Source: Tricholomella constricta (Eukaryota; Basidiomycota; Agaricomycetes; Agaricales; Lyophyllaceae). From it: a stretch of 64,000 nucleotides of DNA. Below the pieces are notes generated by a model. It was not told the origin of the DNA and made no database searches. It saw only the letters and a program-made list of their open reading frames with translations. The position numbers and the translations under genes are program-made. Location: assembly GCA_013368375.1 (NCBI GenBank), contig JAACJP010000036.1, positions 186,001-250,000 of the forward strand, given 5' to 3'. Positions 42,835 to 55,147 of this stretch are shown here, piece after piece; position 1 is the stretch's first letter; every line of letters begins with the position of its first letter.

Positions 42835-43177
42835 GTTGAGGTCGGCTGCGCTGATACTGTAACTGTAAGTGACTCTGACATTAGTCGGGTTTGCCCGTTA
42901 TACATGTCCGCCTGTCAATAAGTTCGCTTCTCCGGTGTGTCAGTAGGACTCAGGATCGGACCTGATACCTTGCAGTGCGACAAGCATGTTTACGATTTCT
43001 GACATACCACATCAAGGAACCCTCTTGAAAAAAAAGCGTCGTGTAGCACAAGTGTAGCATCATCGAAAAACATCTGCGAGGAATAACCTATAATTATATG
43101 ATGAATCCAATATCAGATATCAGACAACGAAGAAAAACATAAGCTAAACATCACAGCACGTACCTCACCCTCAACCC

Positions 43178-44313
43178 TCATTCCAGCCGCGCCTTCAAAG
43201 GGCTAAGCCCAAACCCATACCAAAACTCGCTCGAATCCAATGCGCGACCCAGCATCCCAACGTCGCGAGGCAGCGCGCGCACCCCCTCTTCTCTCATCAG
43301 CTCGCGCACCCACCGTGCATGCGGGCCCCGGTCCTCTCCAGCAGTAGTCGCAGTCACAGTCGTAGTCGTAGTAGTCGTAGTCATATTTAGATGCGTCTGC
43401 CCCTGCTCCGTGGATGGAAGAAGGATGGCGGGGGCGGGGAAGGGGGCAGGGAGACCCCAGGCAGAAGCGAGGTCCCACCAATCGTACACCCGCCCGTCGG
43501 TGAGGATCCAGCGCTGCCCCGCTGCCTGTGCCCAGCTGGCGTGGACGGCGAGGATGGCGCGGGACACGTCCAGCCCGTGGATCAGATGAATGCTTCCCTG
43601 TCATTGCAAAGCGGCAGGGTCAGATAAGTGGCGTCATTGAGTGCATTTAGGATTGACTATATGCGGAAGAGGTGCGGACCGACCTTGGTGCGCAGGGCTT
43701 CCTTGGTGGGTGCGACGCGAGACACCCAGTTGCGCGGAGATCGGGAGCCACCCCAGAGACCGGCGAGGTTGAGGACGGTGGTGGGGGTCAGTTGGGTCGA
43801 CTGTGCAAGAAGTTCGATCTCGGCGCTTGCACGCGCGTTGGGGACGAAGGGCGTGTGTCGGTCGTACCACTTGTTTTCGGCAGGCTTAGGCGTGGTGGTT
43901 GCACTTGCATTTGCGTTCTTTTTGCGATTACCCTTTTGCGTTAGCGGTCACGAATGGGATTTACATCAGACTTGAGGTGAGTTCAATTCAAAACTCACGT
44001 CCCAGATCCCAGTTGTCCCTAGCTGGATGAATCCAGTTTCGAACTCTCCCTCCTCGCGGCTCGATCGATATAACCGCACAAAGCGTGCAGATGCACCTGG
44101 AAGCTCGATGGGAAACGTGATCACGACAGTCTGCGCGTCGGGGAGTACTTTGTACGGCTCGATATCCTCGGATTCGGGGTCAAACACGAACTGGATGGTC
44201 TCGTCCCGTCCCGAACGGGTCGTGGCGGCGTAGGTGAGACTGCGCTCAGTGCAGAGGGGCATCAGGAAGGTGGAGGTCCAGCCCGCGCCGAGAATGAGGA
44301 TGTCGACTCGCAT
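43178..44313 (-). CDS. Rossmann-fold NAD(P)-binding protein (epimerase-like)
   Basis: Minus-strand exons 44313-43999, 43932-43684 and 43597-43178 give 327 aa. The N-terminus RVDILILGAGWTSTFLMPLC carries a GxGxxx nucleotide-binding loop like that of YeeZ-type extended short-chain dehydrogenase-like proteins. Later parts include LPDAQTVVITFPIE, TTVLNLAGLWGGSRSPRNWV, GSIHLIHGLDVSRAILAVH and WILTDGRVYDWWDLA, which fit this group (a Gly/Asn-rich loop and the final substrate domain). I see no clear YxxxK catalytic pair. A Thr-rich run in the last exon (43368-43389) looks like a repeat expansion. The role is unknown; a redox or epimerase reaction on a small sugar-like substrate is a guess from the family. 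Confidence 0.8.
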
Positions 44314-45052
44314 GGCTTGTGTTTTGAATGATGGTGGTGGAGGTTAGAGAGGAAGTTGAAACCAGAGTGAGCATGATGGAGTTCCGAGGCGAAGTAGTGA
44401 CTTCATTCGCGGCTTGACATCGATAAGAAGTTTCAGAGCCAGTACGGAGTGACAGTAGTTAGAAAGTCATGCAAGGTAGTATAGAAGTGTTATTTGCACA
44501 AAAACCAAATTATTATGTGCGCACGTAGAGATCCAATTATCGGGAAACGGACACGCGCTGTTGGCGAGGCAGTCGCTTAGGTCAGCGCGTCCCTGCTAAG
44601 GTTCGTCGACACCAACTGCTTCGTACTGATCTTCCAGAATTATCTGACAATCAGTACATAGATAATAATCATATGACAGGAATGATCTGCATCATTCCTG
44701 GCTTGTGCAGCCTTGAGGCTTCCTGACACAGGCTGACAGGGTCTTTGTTCCGAGCTAGGCTATGTCGGCCTCACGACCTTACGCACGCCCCAGTCTAGAT
44801 ACTTCTCGTGTCCAAGCCTCCCTTTGACTCGCCCCGCATCGTCCAGTTCCCGGTGGTGACCGAACCTGGCGTAGATATCAATCTATAGAAGCCTCGAGTG
44901 CTCACTAGAGTCACCCTACACCAGGTTGTGTGTCAGGAATCAGTGTGATACAAAAACAGGTGCCACCTCTATTGTATCTTCCTTCCTTCGAGACATCCCT
45001 CTGAATACTTATATACTCCTCCGCAGGCTCGAGCTTTCCCCCGCTTCACACC
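44314..45052. other. divergent promoter region
   Basis: It lies between the Rossmann gene (minus) and the Pro/Tyr-rich gene (plus). No reading frame of interest. Confidence 0.5.
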
Positions 45053-46100
45053 ATGACCGAGTACGACTACTCCCCAGAAGCGTACGAGCGCTACATTCAA
45101 ACCCAAAACCGGATCGCAAACTGGGTTAGCCAGACCGAACAGCACCGACCCGAATTTGGCTCAAGCTCAGAGGCGACGGAATCTCGCAGCAGGTCCAGGC
45201 CTTCCCTCTTCCAGCGCCTGACCCATCGACGGCAGTCCCACTCCGCACACGAACCCCGCCGCCGCCGACGAGGTTCTTCCTCCCCGTCCTCGTCCTCGTC
45301 CTCCTCCTCGTCTGAAACGTATGCGAGGTCGTCACGATCACCCGGGCCGATGCCTATCCCCGCCTTCGAGTCGATGTCGATGTACCCCCAGCTACAGACG
45401 TACCACTCCAAACACAAACACACCGGCTCCGGCTCTGGTTCGGGCTCGGCCTCACGACATCGTTCCTCCTCTCATCATCGTTCTTCTCACCGCTCGCCAA
45501 AGTATGTCATATCGCCTCCGACCTCGCCCCCACTCGCCCATCCTTACCCATATCCGTACGGCACCGGCACGACCCCGATCACGACTCCGACATCGGGGCA
45601 GGTCATTTCTCCGGGAGGACCCTACGTTTACCCTGCAAGACCTGGTGTCAGCACAATCGCCGTGAGTCGTCCCTTCTATCATCATACATATTATCAACCC
45701 ATATGCCTTCCAGTCCCCACCCTACATCCAACCACAGGGATATTACCCACAAACCTCGTACCCTTTCCCCACAACCACAACATACCCACAGACGCAGCAG
45801 CAGGTCCAGGTCCCACGCACAGCCCCAGCCACGACCTACGGATATTATACCCAAGCTCATGCACAGACACCGCCTGCACAATACCCACACCCACACCCAC
45901 ACCCACACCCATACACATACCCACAGACTGCGCATGCGGCGTACCCGCCGGCTATATACCCTCTCACTGCCTACACCACCAGGACTGGGACTCAGCAACA
46001 GAACACCTATGCTTCGCAGAAGCCGGTGTTTCATCAGCGGATATTCAGTGGGAGTGGGAGCGGGGGGAGGAAGGGGAAGAGTTCGAGGAGGAGTTATTGA
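45053..46100 (+). CDS. Ser/Pro/Tyr-rich disordered protein, unknown
   Basis: Exons 45053-45661 and 45714-46100 give 331 aa. The intron (GTGAG...CCAG, 52 nt) is inferred because the continuation after it keeps the Pro-Tyr-Gln character (SPPYIQPQGYYPQTSYPFP, later YPHPHPHPHPYTYPQ) and ends in a basic GRKGKSSRRSY tail; reading through the intron gives an unrelated composition. The N-terminus YDYSPEAYERYIQTQNRIANW is the only segment likely to fold, perhaps as a helix. Arg- and Ser-rich stretches follow. No signal peptide or membrane segment. I recognise no family. The basic tail may be a nuclear targeting signal or nucleic-acid contact, which is inference only. Confidence 0.72.
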
Positions 46101-47219
46101 GCTTGGTAAAACCCCCCCCCCCCTGTCTGTCTGTCTGTCTGTCTGTACTCCCGCTCCGTAAAGGGAGACATAGAGTGGTTTGAAGAAATGCAGACAGGAA
46201 CTAGGAACAGGACATTGGATCGAGGATATTGAATATTGAATGTTGAATATTGAATCCCGGGCGACGTGTAGCTATAGAGTCGGGGGGATGAGCCATTCGA
46301 CGTCACGGTGGAGTATTGTATTCATAGTAGAATTCAATTATTGTCCCCTGCGCTTGGTCGATTAGAGAATATATACATATGTGAGTACATATACGGGGTG
46401 CGCTTTATCGGAGGGAGCGTGCAGCATGGGCTCGATTGTATGTATTGTTCATGTAAATTGTATCATCGTCCCAGGCAAGCAAGTCATTGCAGTTGTCATA
46501 AAAGAATATGCATGCGAAGAATCATTATCGATTATCATTATCATTATCATTATCATTACCTTAAGCATACATACGCATACGCAGTCAGATAATCTACACT
46601 CCGGCTACATATATTGCATTCACACCGTGACATGATGCATGATGGATGGTGACGAGCAGAGACAGACGCGGACTCGGACGAGAACTTACCAACAGCGCCG
46701 CTCCCATCCGCCACCTCCAATTTCCGTGATGTCGATGAGGATTCAGAGTACGCGACAACGCGTCGAGTGCGGGACGGAAAGCTTGCAATTGTGCGCTGGC
46801 TTGGCTTGCTTGGGAGGGCGAGGGGGGGACGGAGAGAATCCTTGACATTCCGAGTCCGAATAATGCATGCTGATCCGAGTCTGCTTATATTATCTTATAA
46901 GGAAATCTAATGCATATGCCGCGATCTTATGTTTTGTGTTAACCCTGCGTCCTCCCTTGTAATTGGACTGATCTAATTCTCGCTCATAACAGAATATGCC
47001 CTGCGAGTATACCTACTAGTGTTTGAGCCAGCCAGATTTCTCTCTCGACGACTAAAAGCCGCGCGCGCGCAAGTACCGCCATTTTGCCTGAAACCATTTT
47101 TTGATCGCGCAACTCTTCGGTGCGGTTGCATCTCCTCCTGGCTCAAAAGCGACCGTCCGTCCAGTCTTACTTTTCCCAAAACAACTTTCCCCAATCGCAG
47201 GCCTAGACAGAACCATCAT
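46101..47219. other. intergenic with microsatellites
   Basis: A C run with (CTGT)6 at 46123-46146 and (ATTATC)4 at 46531-46554 lie in the 3' flank of the preceding gene. No gene recognised. Confidence 0.55.
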
Positions 47220-48622
47220 CTTGCAAGTATATCTAATACCGGGTTGAAATACGAACTCGCACCGTATACGGCCAAGCAATAATCGGCAAAGGCGCATACG
47301 TGAGCCCACTCCCTCCCTTCCCCTTCCCCCTCCCCCTCCATCTACATACACACAGAGCATCGTCTACAAAGCCACCCAATTGCAACAAACCTCCTCACCC
47401 CACGTAGACGCAGAAGCAAACATAATAATAGCCATCAAAAAATCCCGCGTCTCTAAAAAGATAAAGCGCCCCACTCTGCACGAGACGCGCGTGCTGCATC
47501 TCCTGCAAGGCCACGCTGCCATCCCTGTCGTGTATGGGTATGGCGGGCTGGACCATTTTGAGTATTTGGCGATGGAGCGGTTGGGGCCCAGTGTTGCGGA
47601 GCTGAAGAAGGAGGAGAGTGCGGGTGTGAAGTGGAGACTGTTGTTTCAAGGGTCTTGGTTCAGGCGGTGCGTAGCTCCTAGCCCCCGGGGCTTCTCATTG
47701 ACACGGTACATCAGCTCGCGGCGTTGCAGCACATCCACTCGATCGCTCGGCATCGTGCACCGCGACATCAAACCCGAAAACTTCCTCTGTGCACTGGACG
47801 ATGCCTCGACGATCAAACCCATCGACTTTGGGATCTCCAAACCCTTTTCCCGTGGTAGCACTAGTGGACCATGATCAGCCAAAGTACGATCCGCTCAAGG
47901 ACCGACGACACATTGTCGGGTCCCTCTACTGGGCGAGCTTGAATTCGCACAACGGAGTTGGTGAGTGCCCCGCCCACCATGCCCTTCTAGTTCTAGCTAA
48001 CAGTTAGCGTCATATGTCTATTATCTATTTACCCACGTAAAGATCTCGCACCGCGGGACGACCTCGAATCCCTCTCCCTCCTCGCCCTCTTCCTCCTGCG
48101 CCGCACCCTCCCCTGGAAACCCCGCCCCCCCCTCTGACTCGCAGCTGCGCTCCCAAGAAGAAGTCGTCCGGCGCCTGAAACTGCGCTGTACAGGCCCCCA
48201 TCCTGTCCACGGGGTTCCCGGACGAGTTCGGTGCGGTGTTGACATACAGCCGGTCCCTGGGCTTTGATCAGCTCCCCGACTATGGGGCTGTCAGAGGTTC
48301 GATTAAGGCTCTGGCTGAGAGAATGGGCTACGCCGCCTCCGTCGACGGTGGAGGCGGACCTCTGGATTGCACGCCTTGTTACCCCTGAAACGATATCCCT
48401 TGTTCTAGATGAGCCTGAAGTCCTGATTTCGGATGAGGAGGAGGAAGACGACGACGACGGTGACGGCGACCTTGGGGAGGACAGTTATTATGCGATGGAC
48501 ATTGACATATGGGACCGCCAAGGTGAGCGAGACAAGGACGTGACCTTGTCTACAAAGCAGAAGGCAGAGCTCGACAGCATCAGCACTACTATCCCGGTGA
48601 TCGTAGAAGTGCAAGGAAATTA
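47220..48622 (+). pseudogene. CK1-like protein kinase, frameshifted
   Basis: Kinase subdomains appear in the right order but in different frames. GLKYELAP (frame of 47229) is followed by IIGKGAY in another frame. After an intron (47300-47355) come SIVYKATQLQQ, IAIKKSR, LHETRVLHLLQGH and YLAMERLGPSVAEL. Then LAALQHIHS (47711-47740) and GIVHRDIKPENFLC are one base out of register. IDFGISKPFSRG is followed in a further frame by PKYDPLKDRRHIVGSLYWA. LAPRDDLESLSLLALFLLRR hits a stop; APILSTGFPDEFG and LPDYGAVRG resume in yet another frame. An acidic tail (DEEEEDDDDGDGDLGEDSYY) ends at 48622. The family is casein kinase 1-like, often expanded in Agaricomycetes. Unrecognised introns could explain one break, but not all. 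Confidence 0.68.
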
Positions 48623-48771
48623 ATGTGTAATGTGGGTATAAAACTAAACATGCACTGGTACATAGTTCGGCAAGTCAGCCCCAGCCTATAGAAGTCCAAA
48701 CTGTAATTAGTAGCGGGTAATTATAATAACTCAACGAACATCGAACAGCACGACATATATATAGTAGCTTA

Positions 48772-49058
48772 TTACGCCCCAATCCCAGCCAAAACACTAA
48801 ACACATCCTCCTGCCTCTCCCTAAACGCCCTGAGCCTCGTCACACCCAAACTAAGCGCATTAACCCTATTCGCAAACGCCACCGCCCTCCCTTCCACGCT
48901 CCCCCTTCTCCTCCCCTCTCCCTCTCTCCCTCCCCCTTCCCTCTCTCCCCCTTCCCCCTCTTCCATACCATGCGCATACGCGCACGCCACCCCCTCCTCC
49001 AAAATCCTCCCCACCCGCTCCATCCTTGTCAGACGCCGACCCCATCCCCCCTCCGCCT

Positions 49059-49090
<32 letters not shown>

Positions 49091-50375
49091 CGCTCGGCAC
49101 ACCGCACGGCCTCCTCCAGATCCTCCTCCTCCATCTCCCGCGCCGCACGCCCGATCCCGGCCAGCTCCAGCATGAACGGCCTCAGCTCTGCCGGGCAGTC
49201 CGATAGGCCCAGCCGGGTGCCGAGTACGCCTACCACCTCCACCTCCACCTCTGCCCCTCCCCCGCCCGTGTTCGTGTTCGTGTTCGTGTTTGTGTTCGTG
49301 TTCGTGTTTGGGGAGGAAGGGGAGGAAGGAGACACGGAGGGAGAGGAGGAGGAAGAAGAAGACACGGTGACAGCGGAAGTAGCGACGTCGAGCACGGCGA
49401 ACGCGACAGCGGCATAGTACGCGCGGGGCGGATCGCGCCGGAGGAGGGCGCGGAGGGAGGGATGCTGCTCGAGCGCGTCGCCGAGGGCAGCGTATAGTGT
49501 CTCGCGGATGAATTCGATTGCGGGGGAGTGTGGGGGGAGGAGGGTGGGCGAGGGGGTGCGTTGTGGGAAACCCCGCGAGGAGGAGTAGGAGGAGGAGGAG
49601 CAGGAGGAGGCGGAGGGCGAGAGGTGGGGGGAAGGTAGGGGTGGGGGCCCGGGGCGTGCTTCGAGGGACGCACGCGTGGACGAGCTCGGGGAAGGGTCGT
49701 ACACCGGAGGCGGGACGAACGAGGCCTTCTTCGCAGCACGACTGCCCGGGCCCATCCCAGAATCCAGCGCAGCCTGCAGGTCCGCCGCGAACCTATCCTG
49801 GAACGAGCGCCTTTGGCTAATCTCAATGGCCACCGCTCTCAAATCCGCAGCGATGCCCGCCACTCGCCTTCCCGGACCCGGATCGCGGGGGGAGAGCGGC
49901 TGGAGCCCGCAGATGACGCGGGCGAGGTCGTGCTGGTGTTCGGGCGGGAGGCTTTGGATGGGGGGGACGGCGCGGGACCAGACGTGGAGGAAGGAGATAA
50001 AGGAGGGCGGGCAGTTCTCGTAGGACAGTTCCATTGGCGGCTCCGTCTCAGTCTCCGTCTTTGAATTTGAACTTGAATTTGAACTTGTACTTGAACGGCG
50101 TGGGAGAGGCACGGAGGGCGGGTGCGTCGTACATCTTAATGCCGCAAAGTATAGGCATAATGCAGGGCCTTGTGTGTGATGAGATTGGTTTGGGAGCATG
50201 AAGAGAGGGGGGGGGAGGGCGCTGCAGACTCACCTGTAATCATGAGATCGCTCTCGGCGCTGCTGAGGACATCGGCGTCCAGGAGTCGCTCGGCTTTTGC
50301 CTGCGTCAGGGAGGACTTGAGGTAGCTATGGAAGCTGTCCTGGATGTACCGTTCCGATAGTTGTTGGTTGAACAT
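48772..50375 (-). CDS. unknown protein, low-complexity rich
   Basis: Exons 50375-50234 and 50168-48772 give 512 aa. Exon 1 encodes a likely helical segment (FNQQLSERYIQDSFHSYLKS, then KAERLLDADVLSSAESDLMI). The second has an ordered block MELSYENCPPSFISFLHVWS, HDLARVICGLQPLSP, RRSFQDRFAADLQAALDSG, a Ser/Pro-rich linker, a second block IEFIRETLYAALGDALEQHP and RAYYAAVAFAVLDVATSAV, an Asn/Thr repeat, GV and Glu/Gly repeats, and a final NRVNALSLGVTRLRAFRERQ. The acceptor at 50169 is one of several possible; I chose it because it keeps the frame. No family recognised; no signal peptide; the ordered blocks look all-helical. It lies tail to head with the zinc-finger gene on the same strand. Confidence 0.62.
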
Positions 50376-50692
50376 GGCGAGCAGGAGCCACCGCGGACTC
50401 GGAGCCTTCTATCTTTATCTTTATCGACACGATGTACTGTACAGCCATCTCGACGGACTCGGATTCTCGGAACGGTAACACAGCCACTGCGGCCACAGAC
50501 TATAGGGTTTATACGATACGATACGGTACTAATGTCACGCTGCACGATGTATATACATACTTATGACGGTCGAATAACTATACGAATAACGAGTAATGTT
50601 GTTGTCGGGGCCGGATGGCTTCTTTTTTTCTCTCTCTCTATACAGCAAATGAGGGAAACCACGGACACGAAACGGAATAAGCAATAAGAAAG
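50376..50692. other. short intergenic spacer
   Basis: Upstream region of the unknown minus-strand gene and 3' flank of the zinc-finger gene. Nothing else seen. Confidence 0.5.
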
Positions 50693-52292
50693 TCAAGTCA
50701 AGTCCCCCCCAGAAGCACAAGTTCCATCTCCATCTCCATCTCCGTCACTGGACCACTGCGCGAGGCCGGTAGGGATAGGAAGATACTGTCTCGGTTGTGG
50801 GTGGTAAATGTGCTCATGCTCATGCTGGAGGTGCTCCGGCCCCGCTGGAGGGTGAAGCAAAGGCGGACACCCGACGTCGGTGGACGGCGCAGTATCCGTG
50901 TCCGCGTCTAGCGGCACAGACACAGACACAGAAGCGGGCACGGGCACAGACGCCGCTCCAGCAGACAAAACCCCAACCCCAACCCCAACCCCCCCACCCT
51001 CAATCTTACACGTCCCCTTCTCCTGGTGGTACTTGAGCCCGTTCGGGTTCAGGTAAGACTTTGTACATCCCGGCGTCTAGTTACCCACGTCACAAAACAA
51101 AACCAAAAAAACTTCAATATGATATGATATGTAGCGCGGGGAAGGGGGGGGGGGGGTTGGGGGCACTCACGGGACACTGGTACGCTTTTTTAGTTCTCCT
51201 CCCACCTCCGGTTCTGGTGGACGCGAGAGGCACGCCCGCAAGGTCGACTTTCCCCTTCCCCTTCCCCTTTCCCTTCCGTTTCCCCCCCTTCCCGCTCTTC
51301 CGGAGCGCGGAGCCGAGAATATAGTTAGTGTTATTCGAAATCGAGGAGGAGGTGGAGGAGGACGTTCCTCTCCTGCGCGTCTCGTCCTTGCCCTTGCCCT
51401 TGCCGGCGGTGCTGGTGTGGGTGTGGGTGCTGGAGCTGGGGGACGGCGAGGACGGAGCGGAGGAGAGCGGGGAGTAGATGAGGAGGGGCGGCGCGGATGT
51501 GCTGCTGAGGTGGTGCAGGTGCGGGTGCGGGTGCGGGTGGGGCTCGTTCGCACCAAGGGCAAGGGCAGGGGGCGCGAGGGCGGTGGCGGGAGCGGTGGCG
51601 GCACGGTAGCAGTGCTCGTACGTGGGGTATTCGGAGAGTGCGTATGCGTCTGGCTGGTGTACGTAGAGCGGTGCTGCGGGGACGACGAGGCCGGGGACGT
51701 CAATGTCGGTGTCGTCGGCACAGGCGCCCGTGTCCATGTCCATGCTCATACTCATGCCCATGCCCATGCCCATGCTGGTCGAGACGTGGACCGGGACAGG
51801 CCACAGGGAATGAACCGGAACCGGCACCGGAACCGGGATGGGGACTCCGACTCGGGACGGGGAGCTCATGTCGTACAGGGATTCGGGCGAGGAAGGTGGA
51901 GAGGACGAGGGGTAGGGGGAGGGGAACAACGCGATTGGCGGTGTTCTGGAGGTCGAGGTTGAGGTTGAGGTTGTGTGGTGGAAGGAGTGACCGGACGTCG
52001 TCACGTCGTAGTGGTCAAGGAGCGCGTGCAGGTCCGGGAGGAGGATATTGCAGCATGAAAAGTTGGTACACTAAAAGGAGGCCTGGATGAGTGGGACTGC
52101 CCGCGGAAGAGAATTGACGGAACTCCTCACGAAGGTGCGTTCGAGTTGCTCGATGCTCGACATTGGGTAGACCTCCGTCTCCGTCTCCGTCTCTGCTGGC
52201 ACCTGAAGCTTGGAACTGCTAACGCTGATACTCCAGTCAATTAGATTTAGTGATCGCACCACAAAGTTCTGTGAAACTCACAAATCGTTCAT
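50693..52292 (-). CDS. Sfp1-like zinc-finger transcription factor
   Basis: Minus-strand exons 52292-52282, 52230-52131, 52070-51171 and 51076-50693 give 464 aa. Near the N-terminus TFCTNFSCCNILLPDLHALL followed by DHYD is the first zinc-finger-like module of fungal Sfp1-type regulators. A long Ser/Pro region with Pro-Val, Met-Gly and Asp-rich repeats follows. A basic stretch (KSGKGGKRKGKGKGKGKV) probably directs nuclear import. The main finger is YQCPTPGCTKSYLNPNGLKY with His and then EKGTC, giving CX4CX12HX5C; the terminal ligand is Cys, not His. The finger is split by an intron after the first Cys-Pro. Sfp1 in yeast controls ribosome biogenesis and cell size in response to nutrients; conservation of that role is inferred. 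The first exon codes only MNDF in part, so the start is moderately certain. Confidence 0.8.
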
Positions 52293-53556
52293 GGCCGCGC
52301 CTTATGTCTGTCGATGGGGGAGACCTAGACCTGTGAGGGGGGAGGGGGGGGGGGGGAAAGCAATTAAGAGCGAGTTCCGGAATGGGTACGCCACGGCAGG
52401 GTAAATCGCGCCAGCGCTCAGGGCCAGGAAGCGCATCCAATACATACATATGAATAATGGATTTTGAGTACATACTAGCGGTGGTACCGGTCGGCGGGGG
52501 GGAAGGAGAGGGGCACGAGGCGCTATCGAAGTTTGATGCATCGCAACAGGTATGGAAAAAACTGCGAGCTTCGTGGGCGAGGATCCCTCTTCTGCTCCTT
52601 TTGCTGCCACACCCCAAGTCAAGTAACCTCCATCTCCAATCCTTGCTGCCCCCTTCGCCTTCCCTCCTCGTTCCAGCTGTGTCAGACGTGGTTGGTTTCC
52701 TGTCGATTGTTGCCAGGATTCGCTTCGCGCGGATGTGTGGGACGTGGACAGACTCCGCGCCCTTGGTCTTGGCCTTTCGAAAGGAATGGAGCTTACTCGA
52801 TATGTTCCGGGAATGCATACGGTTAACATAGCGACCGAGTCAGGGACACTTTTAATGAGGACGGGGACCTGACCAAAGTGTCAATGGATGAATGAACGGT
52901 GAACCTGAATTATTTTAGCTTTGGTTGGGAATTCCGCGTGGCGAAGCGAAGCGAAGAGAGCAGAATTTAAAAGGAAGGGAAACATAGATATTCATGCAGT
53001 CACGAGACAGCGGAGGCTTCGAATTCAAGAGGCTTCACGGCTACGGAGGACGAGGAGAAGATCAAGAAGCTTAGAACATTGGATTCCGCCGTGAACACGT
53101 GAGGTACTTTGGTAACGCGTCGCGGTCAGACGCCGCTCATGATCATACCAAGTACAGGTAATGCTGCGATTCTGCCGGCAATACTACTACTACTACTACT
53201 TACTGAGATCATTATAGTTGATAGCCACAGAGCGTACTGCAACAATCCATATGCATGGGGATGACGTCACCGATGCTTTCTTTTTCTCAGTGACCATTGC
53301 AACTTTCCACGACGAATAATGATAATGTCTATTGCAATTGAGTGGGGATGACAGCAAGCAGGTATCGGCGTGGTGGGGCTGCAATTCACATCGGGAGGAG
53401 GGCCGGACGTCTATGCGAGATATTATATTTAGGAAAACCACCCAACAACGGACGGCGTATCAGAAATCCAGCGGGGAGTAGGAAAGGTGACAATAATTAT
53501 GTGGTGTATGATATTGTCTGTGCAATCCGTCCGTCCAAACAGGGTGTGAAAATCGT
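52293..53556. other. intergenic, no gene recognised
   Basis: Upstream of the zinc-finger gene and downstream of cytochrome c. Frames of about 120 codons occur on both strands of 52300-52830 but overlap each other and show no domain. Confidence 0.5.
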
Positions 53557-54138
<582 letters not shown>

Positions 54139-55147
54139 TTTCTATAGGTTAAAGTTGTCTTAAGACGAGGAGAATAGAAAGAGATTATACAAAAAGGTAA
54201 GGCGAGATGATGATGAGCTGGAGCTAAGAGGTTGGAAAGTTGGAAAGTTTTTCAAGTGACGAAAGGTGTCACGTGATCTGCCGGTTTCTTCCGTGGGCCA
54301 ATCACAGAGCTACCATTTGTGCCGAGGTTATTTGCCGAACATAACATTGCCGGTCCGTTGCATCGGAGTTCCGTTGTCGACGACGGAATGACTCTTGGCT
54401 AACGATTTACACAGCGAGCATGATAACCTGCACGTCGTCGCGATCGTACCCTGGGCTTTTCTCTCTCACTCTCACTCTCTGTCTCTCTCTGTATCTATGC
54501 ATGCCGCTCAATTTGTTAGCGCGTAATGCATGGTCGCAGCAGCTCGGAAGATAATAGCCCCCACCATGATCCGACACTCCCAAGAACCTCCGGCGAGCCG
54601 CCATGGATGGAGATACGAGTGGAACCAAACGTCAGGTGGGAGTGGAAGCCAGTGTCTCGAAGGACCCAGCTGAGTTGAGGTCAACGTGACAGTGCCGGCC
54701 TTCAGCTCGCTGTACTGAACGTTCCCAGTTACCTGGACTATTCGATGGGCTACTGTAAGCGTGCGCTTTGTCTGTTTATTCAAAGAAAGCTTTTTTGCAT
54801 ACTGGACTGTACCAAGCACTGTTATTTTGAGCCACTATCTTGAAGATACGTTGTTGCGGAAATGTCGAGAATTTTTGGGCGATGTATGTACGCGTTGAGA
54901 TTTACCTCCTCTCCAATGTGACATGTACAATATATATTGATGGTCGAGGCAACGAGGTGACAGACGTCGACAAGCAATCGACAAGTCATGATCTACAGCA
55001 ATTACTTAAATGGCGGCGACGGGCCCTACGGCAACGACCACGAAGCTTGAAGCTCATGCTCGCAATATAAGGCCGACCTAAACGCGACCATCACTTTGAC
55101 ACCATCCAAAAAAAATACACCGCAGCGCAGAAAATCCGACGAGTGCC
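54139..55147. other. divergent promoter region, cytochrome c and hydrolase 2
   Basis: No gene recognised. A TC-rich array is at 54461-54491. Confidence 0.5.

Noticed and set aside
45714..46183. Continuous frame past 45661 in the Pro/Tyr-rich gene to 46183
   Set aside because: Reading through gives an abrupt change in composition, while a 52-nt GT-AG intron restores a Pro-Tyr-Gln-rich continuation ending at 46100.
48264..48622. Separate 119-codon gene
   Set aside because: Its first half is another frame of the CK1-like C-lobe; its acidic second half is better read as the tail of that kinase relic.
52237..52831. Open frames of 124-193 codons on both strands
   Set aside because: They overlap each other and have no motif or splice logic; probably the 5' flank of the zinc-finger gene.
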